17,769 nt of DNA from CALNBC01 sp050945915 (GCA_050945915.1 JBMNTV010000043.1:1-17769), one strand, 5' to 3'; positions 6,430-14,390 are shown, counted from the stretch's first letter. Made by a program: numbers and translations. The notes: generated by a model not told the origin, from the letters alone.

Positions 6430-8175
6430 ATGGTAACACTTAAAATCGACGGTTTCACCGTGCAGGCCGAAGCGGGTACCATGGTGCTTGAAGCGGCGCT
6501 GAAAAACGGCATCAAAATACCCACCCTCTGCCATTTGAAGGATCTCAACAGCATCGGCGCCTGCCGCATGTGCCTGGTGGAGGACGCCAGGACCCATCGC
6601 CTCGCCGCGAGCTGCACCCTGCCCGTTTCCGAAGGGCTGGAAGTGCTGACCCATTCCCCCGCCGTGCTGAACGCGAGAAAATTCGTGCTGGAGCTGATCC
6701 TTTCCGACCACCGGCGCGAATGCCTGACCTGCGTGCGCAACAAGTCCTGCGAACTGCAGAACCTGTGCGAAGAGCTGGGGGTTCGGGAAGTCCCCTATGA
6801 CGGCGAACCCACCAAAACCCGGCTGGATGACCTTTCCCCCTCCATCGTGCGGGACAATTCCAAGTGCATCCTCTGCCGCAGGTGCGTCGCCGCCTGCGAA
6901 AAGACCCAGGGCGTGGCCGTGATTGGCATGCAGAACCGCGGGTTCCAGACAGAAGTCGGCGTTCCCTTTGGCCACAGCCTTTCGGAAGTCGCCTGCATCA
7001 ACTGCGGCCAGTGCATCGCCGCCTGCCCCGTGGGCGCGCTGTATGAGAAGGACTCCACCGCCGCCGTCTGGCAGGCTCTGGCGGACCCGAACAAGTTCGT
7101 GGTGTTCCAGCCCGCGCCGGCGGTGCGCATCGCCATCGGCGAGGAGTTCGGCATGCCCATCGGCACCCCCGCCGTAGGCAAGATGGTGGCAGCCATGCGC
7201 CGCCTTGGCGCAGACCGCGTGTTTGACGTGGACTTTGGCGCAGACCTCACCATCATGGAAGAAGGAACCGAGCTCTTGACCAGATTGACCACGGGCGGGG
7301 TGCTTCCCATGATCACCTCCTGTTCCCCCGGCTGGATCAAGTTCTGCGAGCACGAGTATCCCGAGTTTATCCCCAACCTTTCCACCTGCAAGAGCCCGAA
7401 CCAGATGCAGGGCGCATTGACCAAGACCTATTTCGCCGAGAAGAACGGTCTGGACCCGAAGGACATCTTCGTGGTTTCCGTCATGCCCTGCACCGCCAAA
7501 AAGTTCGAAATCATCCGCCCGGAAATGGGCCGCGACGATTATCGGGACGTGGACGCCAACCTGACCACCCGGGAATTCGCCCAAATGGTCAAGCAGGCCG
7601 CCATCGACTTCGTCAACCTGCCGGACGAGGAGTTCGACGACATGCTGGGCGATTCCACCGGCGCTGCCGTGATCTTCGGCGTGACCGGCGGCGTGATGGA
7701 GGCCGCGCTGCGCACCGTGGCGGACATTCTGACCGGCGAAGACTTGGAAGAAATCGAATACAACGCGGTCCGCGGCATCGAGGGCATCAAGGAAGCAAGC
7801 GTCACGCTGCCCATCGACGGCAAACCGACGGAAATCCGCGTAGCCATCGCCCACGGAACGGCGAACGCCGCGAAACTCCTGGACGCCATCAAGGCGGGCG
7901 AGAAGGACTATCACTTCATCGAGATCATGGGCTGCCCGGGCGGCTGCGTCACCGGCGGCGGCCAGCCCATCGTGGATGCGCTGACCCGCTACTTCGTGGA
8001 TCCCAAGGCCGCCCGCGCCAGGGCCACCTATGACGTGGATCGCCAGATGCCCATCCGGAAGTCCCACAAGAACCCCTCCGTCCTCAAGCTGTATGAGGAG
8101 TATTTGGGCAAACCCAACAGCCACAAAGCCCACGAACTGTTGCACACCACCTATGTGGAGCGCTCCCGGTTCTGA
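6430..8175 (+). CDS. hndD: Catalytic subunit of NADH-dependent [FeFe] hydrogenase (HndD/HydA, group A)
   Basis: This 581-residue subunit carries the H-cluster that reversibly makes H2. In order: a plant-type [2Fe-2S] domain (C34, C45, C48, C62); a His/Cys [4Fe-4S] site (H94, C98, C101, C107); a two-cluster ferredoxin (C146-C149-C152-C156 and C189-C192-C195-C199); the H-cluster domain with TSCSPGW (296-302), MPCTAKKFE (352-360) and MGCPGGC (500-506); and a C-terminal small-subunit-like tail ending near ERSRF. This is the layout of multimeric NADH-linked enzymes (called A3 or A6 in different schemes). Motif 1 reads TSCS rather than the TSCC of monomeric enzymes (see findings). AAAGGAA stands ten bases before the ATG, and a strong terminator follows. 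No HydE, HydF or HydG maturase is in the window, so maturation must be encoded elsewhere. Confidence 0.95.
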   Translation: MVTLKIDGFTVQAEAGTMVLEAALKNGIKIPTLCHLKDLNSIGACRMCLVEDARTHRLAASCTLPVSEGLEVLTHSPAVLNARKFVLELILSDHRRECLTCVRNKSCELQNLCEELGVREVPYDGEPTKTRLDDLSPSIVRDNSKCILCRRCVAACEKTQGVAVIGMQNRGFQTEVGVPFGHSLSEVACINCGQCIAACPVGALYEKDSTAAVWQALADPNKFVVFQPAPAVRIAIGEEFGMPIGTPAVGKMVAAMRRLGADRVFDVDFGADLTIMEEGTELLTRLTTGGVLPMITSCSPGWIKFCEHEYPEFIPNLSTCKSPNQMQGALTKTYFAEKNGLDPKDIFVVSVMPCTAKKFEIIRPEMGRDDYRDVDANLTTREFAQMVKQAAIDFVNLPDEEFDDMLGDSTGAAVIFGVTGGVMEAALRTVADILTGEDLEEIEYNAVRGIEGIKEASVTLPIDGKPTEIRVAIAHGTANAAKLLDAIKAGEKDYHFIEIMGCPGGCVTGGGQPIVDALTRYFVDPKAARARATYDVDRQMPIRKSHKNPSVLKLYEEYLGKPNSHKAHELLHTTYVERSRF

Positions 8176-8189
8176 TTGCGCATCGCTGC

Positions 8190-8225
8190 AAGCCGCCTCC
8201 GGCCATCCGCCGGGGGCGGCTTTTT
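8190..8225 (+). terminator. Terminator of the hydrogenase operon
   Basis: AAGCCGCC (8190-8197) pairs with GGCGGCTT (8215-8222). The loop contains a secondary CCGG/CCGG pairing, and TTTTT ends the element. It lies 14 bases after the catalytic-subunit stop codon, so the five genes form one unit. Confidence 0.85.
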
Positions 8226-8239
8226 GGCGGGAACCGGTG

Positions 8240-8268
8240 TTGACGGAAGGCATTTTCCGCATTAGTAT
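8240..8268 (+). promoter_or_regulatory. Promoter of the M3 peptidase gene
   Basis: TTGACG (8240-8245), a 17-base spacer and TAGTAT (8263-8268) form a plausible sigma-70-type promoter between the hydrogenase terminator and the peptidase start at 8298. Confidence 0.55.
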
Positions 8269-8297
8269 TGAAACAAGCACAAAACCAGGAGGAAATG

Positions 8298-9998
8298 ATG
8301 GATAAATTCCCGCAACTTCAGTATGTGCGCCCGGACATGGAAGCTGTCAAACAGGCGCTCAACGCCAGCATCGACGAGTTTCTGAACGCCTCTTCTTATG
8401 AAGAAGCCCGGGAGCATTATCTGCGCTTTGAGGAGCTGGACGCCCAATACTCCACGATGTTCACCCTCGCCAGCATCCGGAACACGATGGATACCTCTGA
8501 CGCCTTTTACGACGGCGAGATCAGCTACATCCATTCGGTAATGCCGGAATATCGGCTGGTTTTGAAGCGCGCTTCGCAAGCGCTGACCCAATCGCCCTTC
8601 AAGGACGCCTTTGCCGAAGAGTTTGGTTCCATCTTCATCAAAAAGGCGGAAAATGCCCAGAGGATCATGAGCGAGGAGATCGCCGAAGACCTTGTGGAAG
8701 AAAGCAACCTGGAACAGGAGTATTCCAAGACCGTTGCCGCCTGCTCGGTGGAATTCCGCGGGGAAACCTGCAACTTCTACGGCCTTTTGAAGCACATGCA
8801 AAGCACCGACCGCAAAGAGCGCAAGGAGGCTTTTGTGGCCTGGGCGAATCTTTATGAGAGCGTTTCCGAAAAGCTGGACGATATTTATGACCAGCTCGTC
8901 CGCATCCGGGTGCGCATGGCGAAAAAGCTCGGGTTTGAGGATTACACCGAGCTTGCCTATCTGATCAAAAACCGCTTCGATTACAAGGCGAAGGACGTCG
9001 CGGCCTTCCGCGAACAGGTCCAAAAGGTGATCGTTCCCGCCTGCGAGCGCATTTTTGAGACTCAGCGCCGCCGCCTGGGGGTGGACAAGCTCCGGTGTTA
9101 CGACGAATCCCTGGTCTTCCCCGAAGGCAACGCCACGCCCATCGGCGACATGGAATACCTGGTGAACGCCGCGGGCGAGATGTATCGCGATCTTTCCCCC
9201 CAAACCGGCGAATTCTTTGATTTCATGATGGAACACGAGCTATTTGACCTGGTCACCAGGCCGAACAAGCACATGGGGGGCTACTGCACCTTCCTGAGAG
9301 CCTACAAAGCGCCCTTCATCTTTTCCAACTTCAACGGCACCAGCGCAGACGTGGACGTTTTAACCCACGAGACGGGCCACGCGTTCCAGGCCTATGTCGC
9401 CTCCCGCACCCTGCCCATTATGGCGATCCGCGGCTCCACCAGCGAGATCAACGAGATCCACTCCATGGCTATGGAGCATTTCGCTTATCCTTATATGGAA
9501 AAGTTTTTCGGCGAAAAGGCGGACCAGTATCTCTATGCCCACCTTGCCTCTGCCTTGACCGTCATCCCATACCTCGTTTCTGTGGACGAATTCCAGCACA
9601 GGGTGTTCGAAAAGCCGGAAATGTCCGCCAAGGAGCGCAGGCAGGTCTGGCGGGAAATCGAAAGGAAGTACCAGCCCTGGCGGGACTATGACGGCAACAC
9701 CTTCCTGGAAGAGGGCGGCTTTTGGATGCAGAAGCAGCACATCTTCCTCTATCCCTTCTATTATATCGATTACGCCCTCGCCCAGATTTGCGCCTTTGAG
9801 CTTTACGGCCGCATGAAAAAGGACCCCAAGCTCGCCTGGGAGGACTATTACAGGCTGTGCCGCGCCGGCGGGAGCAAGGGCTATTTCGAGCTGTTGGAAG
9901 TCGCAAACCTTCACAATCCCTTCAGGGAGGGCAGCGTCGAAGCGGCTGTTTCCACCGTCATCAACGAGCTGGAAGCCTCTCCCTTCTCGAAGGTCTAG
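8298..9998 (+). CDS. M3-family oligoendopeptidase (zinc metallopeptidase, PepF/thimet type)
   Basis: This 566-residue cytoplasmic peptidase would cleave short peptides. The zinc site is HETGH at 357-361 (ligands H357 and H361, catalytic E358), with the third ligand probably E386 in SEINEIHSMAME, the 25-28-residue spacing expected for M3. The mostly helical N-terminal half and the length (about 560-600) match clostridial oligoendopeptidases of the M3 family. No signal peptide is present. Two ATGs are adjacent at 8295 and 8298. I prefer 8298 because AGGAGG (8287-8292) then lies five bases away. An in-frame TTG at 8268 lies upstream of that site and within the promoter -10, so it is rejected. 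No clear terminator follows the stop codon. Peptide specificity cannot be read from sequence. Confidence 0.92.
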   Translation: MDKFPQLQYVRPDMEAVKQALNASIDEFLNASSYEEAREHYLRFEELDAQYSTMFTLASIRNTMDTSDAFYDGEISYIHSVMPEYRLVLKRASQALTQSPFKDAFAEEFGSIFIKKAENAQRIMSEEIAEDLVEESNLEQEYSKTVAACSVEFRGETCNFYGLLKHMQSTDRKERKEAFVAWANLYESVSEKLDDIYDQLVRIRVRMAKKLGFEDYTELAYLIKNRFDYKAKDVAAFREQVQKVIVPACERIFETQRRRLGVDKLRCYDESLVFPEGNATPIGDMEYLVNAAGEMYRDLSPQTGEFFDFMMEHELFDLVTRPNKHMGGYCTFLRAYKAPFIFSNFNGTSADVDVLTHETGHAFQAYVASRTLPIMAIRGSTSEINEIHSMAMEHFAYPYMEKFFGEKADQYLYAHLASALTVIPYLVSVDEFQHRVFEKPEMSAKERRQVWREIERKYQPWRDYDGNTFLEEGGFWMQKQHIFLYPFYYIDYALAQICAFELYGRMKKDPKLAWEDYYRLCRAGGSKGYFELLEVANLHNPFREGSVEAAVSTVINELEASPFSKV

Positions 9999-10204
9999 CA
10001 TTCGCATCAAGGGGCCCCCCGCCGTTTTACCTGTGAGCGCGCGATGGCTTTCCGCCTTTTTCGGGGATTTTGGCAGGCTGCTCCGGCTGGCTGAACATCC
10101 CCTTTGACGCAAGACCCCAAAGCGCAACGCGCGGGGAGCGAGGCATGGCGGGATGCCCATTAGGAATCGCGGCGGAAGGCACAAGAATACCAAAGGAGTA
10201 TCAA

Positions 10205-11320
10205 ATGAACAACAGTCTTGGTTATCATTCGAAAAAGCTCGGCTTTGGCATGATGCGCCTGCCAAGGATTCACGGCAAAACCGACCTTGAGCAGACCAAA
10301 GCCATGGTGGACGTTTTTATGGAGCGCGGTTTCAACTATTACGACACCGCGTATGTGTACGGCGACGGCGAGAGCGAGCGCGTCACCAAGGCCGCCCTGG
10401 TGGATCGTTACCCCAGGGAGTCCTTCTGGCTGACGGATAAGCTCCCCTTCTGGGATACGGAAAAGCCGGAGGAAATGCAGGAGATTTTCGACGAATCGCT
10501 CCGCCGCACGGGAGCGGGGTACTTCGATATTTATCTTTTGCACTCCCTGAATGCGGAATTTTATGAAAAAAGCCTGCGCCTTGGCGCCTGGGATTTCGTC
10601 CAAAAGCTGAAAGAGCGAGGACTGATTCACCACTTCGGCTTCTCCTTCCACGACACCCCCGAGGTGCTGGACAGAATCCTCACCGAACATCCGGAAACCG
10701 AGGTGGTGCAACTGCAGATCAACTACGCGGATTGGGAAAACCCCACGGTCCAGTCCCGGGGTTGCTACGAGGTGGCGCGAAAGCACAACAAGCCCATTCT
10801 CGTCATGGAGCCCGTCAAGGGCAGCGCGCTGGCAACTCTGAACCCCGAAATGCGAAAGGTTTTCCTGGACGCCAACCCAAAGGCTTCCGTCGCTTCCTGG
10901 GCGGTGCGCTTTGCGGCTTCCCTCCCCGGTGTGGTTACCGTGCTTTCGGGCATGTCCAACCTGGAGCAGATGCTGGATAACACCTCCTATATGGCGGATT
11001 TTGTCCCCCTTTCAGAGGAGGAGCGCAAGGTCATCCAAAAAGTCGTCGGGCTTTTGAACGAGGTGCCCGTCATTCCCTGCACCAAGTGCCGCTATTGCGT
11101 GGACGCCTGCCCCCAGGGAATCGACATTCCCGGCGCTTTTGAGATTTATAACGAGCTTCTGCTCTTTGACGACAAGCCCAGGGCAAAACGCAAATACAGC
11201 CGGATCGAGGAGGGCAGGCCATCGACCTGCATTTCCTGCAAAAAATGCGTGGAGCATTGCCCCCAGCACATCGAGATTCCGGAAAACCTGCAAAAGGTGA
11301 CCGCCGTCCTGGGGGACTGA
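10205..11320 (+). CDS. Aldo/keto reductase with C-terminal 2[4Fe-4S] ferredoxin domain
   Basis: The 371-residue protein joins an AKR (TIM-barrel) domain to a ferredoxin tail. The catalytic tetrad is recognisable as D47 and Y52 (DTAYVYG), K79 (TDKLPFW) and H113 (LLHSLN). The tail holds two cluster motifs, C292-C295-C298-C302 and C342-C345-C348-C352, separated by a helical linker. This is the common COG1453-type enzyme of anaerobes; the substrate is unknown, and electrons may reach or leave the nicotinamide site through the clusters, which is inference. The ATG at 10205 follows AAGGAG (10193-10198). A longer frame to 10070 has low-complexity, unfamily-like residues and is rejected. The 206 bases before it (9999-10204) are GC-rich and show no gene and no convincing promoter or terminator, so read-through from the peptidase gene is possible. 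Confidence 0.92.
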   Translation: MNNSLGYHSKKLGFGMMRLPRIHGKTDLEQTKAMVDVFMERGFNYYDTAYVYGDGESERVTKAALVDRYPRESFWLTDKLPFWDTEKPEEMQEIFDESLRRTGAGYFDIYLLHSLNAEFYEKSLRLGAWDFVQKLKERGLIHHFGFSFHDTPEVLDRILTEHPETEVVQLQINYADWENPTVQSRGCYEVARKHNKPILVMEPVKGSALATLNPEMRKVFLDANPKASVASWAVRFAASLPGVVTVLSGMSNLEQMLDNTSYMADFVPLSEEERKVIQKVVGLLNEVPVIPCTKCRYCVDACPQGIDIPGAFEIYNELLLFDDKPRAKRKYSRIEEGRPSTCISCKKCVEHCPQHIEIPENLQKVTAVLGD

Positions 11321-11340
11321 TTGAAACGCCAACGCAAATC

Positions 11341-11369
11341 AAAAGCAGCGCTTCTGCGCTGCTTTTTTT
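11341..11369 (+). terminator. Terminator after the aldo/keto reductase gene
   Basis: AGCAGCGC (11344-11351), loop TTCT and GCGCTGCT (11356-11363) form a perfect 8-bp stem with flanking A and T runs, ending in seven T residues. It begins 20 bases after the stop codon. Confidence 0.88.
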
Positions 11370-11490
11370 CGTCCTTTTTTGTTTTGGTTGTTTTTATGAT
11401 CTTCTTGGGCTCTCGTGTGTTTTTCAAATATGATTGCTGCATCTTTCGGGCCACGCGCAAAAAACGCAAGCAAAGGGCTAAAAGAATCAA

Positions 11491-11510
11491 CCGCCCCATG
11501 GGAGGGGCGG
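11491..11510 (-). terminator. Possible terminator of the 46-residue gene
   Basis: CCGCCCC (11491-11497) and GGGGCGG (11504-11510) form a 7-bp GC stem with a six-base loop, seven bases beyond the stop codon of the small minus-strand gene. On that strand the following bases are TTGATTCTTTT, a broken U tract, so termination may be weak. Confidence 0.5.
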
Positions 11511-11516
11511 TATGGA

Positions 11517-11657
11517 TTAGAGATCTTGCAGATCGGCGTTGGGCAGGTCGTTTTCCATGTTGTCCCGGGCAAGGTCGTTGTCGATGACCGGATAGGCATC
11601 CGAGATCGGCCTGTCCAACTCCCCGTCTACGGGGATCCGCTTCCACTTGGGACTCAT
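11517..11657 (-). CDS. Small acidic protein of unknown function (46 aa)
   Basis: I do not recognise this protein. The ATG at 11657 follows AGAGGTGA (11670-11663) with five bases between, and the 46-codon frame ends in TAA just before a GC-rich hairpin. The N-terminus is basic (SPKWKR). The rest is acidic and rich in Asp and Asn, with NDLAR (27-31), ENDLP (35-39) and NADLQDL (40-46), and has no cysteines, membrane segment or signal peptide. Small acidic proteins like this are common in Clostridia, some of them spore-associated, but I cannot place it in a family. Upstream lies about 180 bases of nested inverted repeats that could control it. A real gene is supported by the good Shine-Dalgarno and protein-like composition. 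Confidence 0.6.
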   Translation of the reverse strand: MSPKWKRIPVDGELDRPISDAYPVIDNDLARDNMENDLPNADLQDL

Positions 11658-11691
11658 TTCATTCACCTCTGCCCTAGTTTTGCCCGGAATG

Positions 11692-11871
11692 GGTGAGGCT
11701 ATGCCCGGCGCATTTCGGCAAAACGAGCTTTCGGAATAGTAAGGGTTTCCTTACCCGCGGCGCCAGTCCTCACGCTGTGCATAGCGGCTGTTTTGCTATG
11801 CATGCGTTGAACTTTTGCATGGGTAGACAGGATGGAAGCCGACGACCAGAACCCAACGCCACAAAGTTCAA
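11692..11871 (-). ncRNA. Candidate structured RNA / cis-regulatory leader of the 46-residue gene
   Basis: This non-coding stretch has several perfect inverted repeats in adjoining blocks: 11807-11815 with 11863-11871 (9 bp, enclosing GGGT/ACCC at 11821-11824 and 11851-11854), 11778-11785 with 11795-11802 (8 bp), and a nested domain 11693-11698 with 11768-11773 (6 bp), 11707-11711 with 11760-11764 (5 bp) and 11739-11744 with 11749-11754 (6 bp, four-base loop). The strand is uncertain, since the helices exist on both. I list minus because the element leads straight into the Shine-Dalgarno of the small gene. I checked it by eye against the common riboswitch cores I remember and found no match. 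Confidence 0.35.
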
Positions 11872-11890
11872 AAGATTATGTAATCATGAA

Positions 11891-11917
11891 AGGAGAGGGC
11901 CAAAGAAGCCCTCTCCT
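11891..11917 (-). terminator. Hairpin terminator after the flavoprotein gene
   Basis: A 10-bp perfect stem (AGGAGAGGGC at 11891-11900 with GCCCTCTCCT at 11908-11917) and a seven-base loop lie 20 bases beyond the flavoprotein stop codon. The U tract on the minus strand is short (TTTC). It could also end a plus-strand transcript of the structured region beside it. Confidence 0.6.
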
Positions 11918-11937
11918 CTTGATCGAACGGTTCGTTA

Positions 11938-13392
11938 TCATTTCGCGTCCGCGGCAGCGTTGCGACCGGCAATGCGCCCCATCACATAGCAGTTCAGAAC
12001 AGCGGATCCGGACATGTATGCGGTGTCGTACAATGCGCCGTTGGAAATCGCGCCCGCGGCATAGAGCCCTGCTATCGCCGAGCCGTCCTCGCGCAGCACC
12101 CTGGCTTCCAAATCGGTGACAATACCGCCCATGGAGTCCATGTTCTGAGGTGTCATACGCACAGCATAGAAAGGCCCGGTCTGCAGTTTGGACATGTAGT
12201 CAATTCGCGCGCCAAAGGAATCCTGGCCCGCGTCGATGCCGTTGTTCCAATCCTCCACAAAGCCGAGGAAGGCATCCACATCAAACCCTGCATTTTTGGC
12301 GAGCTCTTCCAGCGTCTCACCCTTGATCAGGTATTCGCTTCCTTCGTTCTCGGTCAGGATCGCGGCATTGTCTGCGTCAGAAGAATCGTAGATCGAGTAG
12401 TAAGGCCCCGCATTCCGGGTGATCATCATGGTGTATGCCGTCGGATGGCTGAACTCGTTCATGAACCGCGTACCGGTTTTGTCCACCATCATGTTGATGG
12501 TCCAGGGGCCTCCCAGGTTGTTCAGCGTATTCGAGTGATCCGCGGAAACCGCGTAAGAAAGACCCATGAGCCACTGGTTTTTATACAGGGCCGCGCCGAT
12601 CTCCCGCGCCATGATCAGCCCGTCACCCGTGCTCCCGGGGGAGGCCGCGTGAAGGGTGTTCGAGTTTTCCGGCGTCAGCTCCGCAATCAGCTCCTCGTTC
12701 TGCGAATAACCGCCCGTAGCCAGCACGACGGCATCCGCGTAAATATTGAAGGTCTTGTCCTTCTGGGTAACCGTCGCTCCGACGACTTTATCGTTTTCAA
12801 CGATCAGGCTGGTGGCGCGGGTATCCAGCAGGATGGTGGCGCCAAGTTCTTCCGCGACCTCCGTCATTTTGCCGACCTGGCCTTCCGGCAGATTGTTGGG
12901 ATAATGGAACCTGTCCACCCCCTCAATCAGGCCGAAGCTGGTGGGGTTGCCAAACTCATAACCATAGCTCATCAACCAGTCGATGATGTCGCTCCCCTGT
13001 TTGGCGATGAACAGGCAGCGGGCTTCGTCGGGATTCTCCATGCCTTCGCGACGGGTCATGGCCTGGAATTCCATCCACTGCTTCACATAAGCCTCGGGGC
13101 TGTCTTCGATACCCAGCGCCTTCTGAAGTTTGGAACCTGCGGCAGCGATACCTCCGCCCGAAAGCCGGGAAGTTCCGCCGGTCATGGACATCTTTTCGAC
13201 CACAATACATTCCGCGACTTGCTCGCGGACGGAAACCGCAGTGGCCAGGCCAGCAAGGCCGGAACCAACGACCAGCACCTGTGTTGTCAGGTCGCCTTCG
13301 GCCACTTGTCTCGGCGTGTCTGCGGGTGCCGAACAGGCGAACATGCTCATAGCAAGCATCAAACACAAGAGCACACTAAAAAATCGTTTCAT
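11938..13392 (-). CDS. Lipoprotein FAD-dependent reductase of the fumarate-reductase flavoprotein family
   Basis: The 484-residue protein has a lipoprotein signal (MKRFF, hydrophobic stretch, then MFAC with C20 as the lipid site), so it should act outside the membrane. A FAD-binding Rossmann motif VVGSGLAGLA (41-50), VVEK (64-67), TGGTS (71-75) and the late AGLYAAGA (441-448) define the FAD_binding_2 family of fumarate, urocanate and related reductases. The acid-catalyst-type Arg is likely R309 in GTRFMNE. The His expected before MGG in dicarboxylate reductases is replaced (PQNMDSMGG, 415-423), and the second substrate Arg region reads DTAYMSGSA (456-464), so the substrate is probably not fumarate. 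No FMN-binding or haem domain is fused, so the electron donor is unknown. GGAGGAGG precedes the ATG at 13392. A LysR gene lies directly upstream on the same strand. Confidence 0.87.
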   Translation of the reverse strand: MKRFFSVLLCLMLAMSMFACSAPADTPRQVAEGDLTTQVLVVGSGLAGLATAVSVREQVAECIVVEKMSMTGGTSRLSGGGIAAAGSKLQKALGIEDSPEAYVKQWMEFQAMTRREGMENPDEARCLFIAKQGSDIIDWLMSYGYEFGNPTSFGLIEGVDRFHYPNNLPEGQVGKMTEVAEELGATILLDTRATSLIVENDKVVGATVTQKDKTFNIYADAVVLATGGYSQNEELIAELTPENSNTLHAASPGSTGDGLIMAREIGAALYKNQWLMGLSYAVSADHSNTLNNLGGPWTINMMVDKTGTRFMNEFSHPTAYTMMITRNAGPYYSIYDSSDADNAAILTENEGSEYLIKGETLEELAKNAGFDVDAFLGFVEDWNNGIDAGQDSFGARIDYMSKLQTGPFYAVRMTPQNMDSMGGIVTDLEARVLREDGSAIAGLYAAGAISNGALYDTAYMSGSAVLNCYVMGRIAGRNAAADAK

Positions 13393-13459
13393 GCCAGTCC
13401 TCCTCCAGTTTTGTCATTTGAAATGCGGTGCAAGGGGCAAGCCCTCGTTTGCCACTTCT

Positions 13460-13489
13460 ATTTTAGCAGTTTTCACTTTGATAATCAAA
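13460..13489 (-). promoter_or_regulatory. Flavoprotein promoter with overlapping LysR-type box
   Basis: On the minus strand -35 TTGATT (13488-13483), a 17-base spacer and -10 TAAAAT (13465-13460) lie about 70 bases before the start codon. TTTGAT-A-ATCAAA (13477-13489) is a perfect 13-base palindrome of the T-N11-A type bound by LysR regulators and overlaps the -35. The neighbouring LysR protein is the obvious candidate to bind it. Confidence 0.6.
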
Positions 13490-13520
13490 TTACAAAACAC
13501 AATTAATTTATAAGTATTTG

Positions 13521-14390
13521 TTATAAATTCTCCAAAAATCGCGCCAGCACATCGGCGACGGGGGAGTTCCGGGAATACAAAAAATACACTTCGTGCCATA
13601 ATTGCCTGCCGGATAAGGGAACAAAGGTGATCCCATAATCCCGGAGCTCTTTGGTGTCCGGAAGCAGGGAAATCCCCACACCCAAAGAGATCTGCAACAG
13701 CTGGGTCTCGATATTATCGACCTGGACAATTCTGGATTTGGAAACGCCAAGTTGACGCTCCAGCAGTTCGGTCACGATGGCGTTGCCCTGCTGGGCGGCC
13801 CCCGGCGTCAGGATGATAAAGCGTTCCCCCCGGAGTTCTTCCCGGGAAAGCGCGCTCCTTTGGGCGAGAGGATGGTCAACAGACATGGCCAGTCTGATGG
13901 GATTGCGCGCTAGGAGTTTCCTTGCTATGTCGGGATCGTCGGCGAACTCCGAAGTTACGGAAATTACCGCATCGCAAGCGCCGGATTTGAGATCCATGCG
14001 CGCGGCAGATTGACCTTTGTAACGAAAATCAATTCTATGTTCTTTGCTTCCCTGGAAGCGCTCCATCGCCTTTTTGATCAGCGCCTGTTCGATCGGGCCG
14101 GTATATTCGATGGTCACCACCCTGTTTTTGTTGGAGTAATTCTCCATCTCCTGACAGAGGTGATGGTAAACCGCGAGAAGCGCCTCCGCCTGTTGCTTCA
14201 GGCAACGGCCAGCGTCAGTCAGAGCGACGTTTTTGGTATCCCGCGTCAACAGCTGTACGCCAAATTTGCTCTCCAGGGACGCAATCTGCTGACTCATGGC
14301 GGTCTGGGAGATAAAATGGCGCTCGGCGGCCCGCGTAAAGTTCAACAGTTCCGCAACGGAAAGAAAGTACTCAAATTTCTTCAGATTCAT
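13521..14390 (-). CDS. LysR-family transcriptional regulator
   Basis: The 289-residue protein has the LysR layout: an N-terminal winged helix-turn-helix (about 1-60; NLKKFEYFLSVAE, NFTRAAE, SQTAMSQQIASLE, TDAG) followed by a linker helix and a two-lobed periplasmic-binding-like effector domain (about 90-289). I start at the ATG at 14390 because MNLKKFEYFL is the usual LysR N-terminus and AGGTG lies just upstream. A 35-residue extension in the same frame includes the likely -10 region and is rejected. It lies 128 bases upstream of the lipoprotein flavoprotein gene on the same strand and probably switches it on in response to the substrate. This is inferred from the position and the palindrome at that gene's promoter. 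The effector is unknown. Confidence 0.93.
   Translation of the reverse strand: MNLKKFEYFLSVAELLNFTRAAERHFISQTAMSQQIASLESKFGVQLLTRDTKNVALTDAGRCLKQQAEALLAVYHHLCQEMENYSNKNRVVTIEYTGPIEQALIKKAMERFQGSKEHRIDFRYKGQSAARMDLKSGACDAVISVTSEFADDPDIARKLLARNPIRLAMSVDHPLAQRSALSREELRGERFIILTPGAAQQGNAIVTELLERQLGVSKSRIVQVDNIETQLLQISLGVGISLLPDTKELRDYGITFVPLSGRQLWHEVYFLYSRNSPVADVLARFLENL

Noticed and set aside
6406..8280. 624-codon open frame on the minus strand
   Set aside because: It is exactly antisense to the hydrogenase catalytic gene, is rich in Gly, Ala, His and Val, and has no family motif; it arises from the high third-position GC of the real gene.
11692..11871. Known riboswitch (c-di-GMP-I, SAM, glycine, TPP or T-box)
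   Set aside because: None of the conserved core strings of these classes could be found by eye on either strand; it is reported only as an unassigned structured element.
12445..13506. 353-codon open frame on the plus strand
   Set aside because: Antisense to the flavoprotein gene and its promoter; low-complexity composition and no family match.
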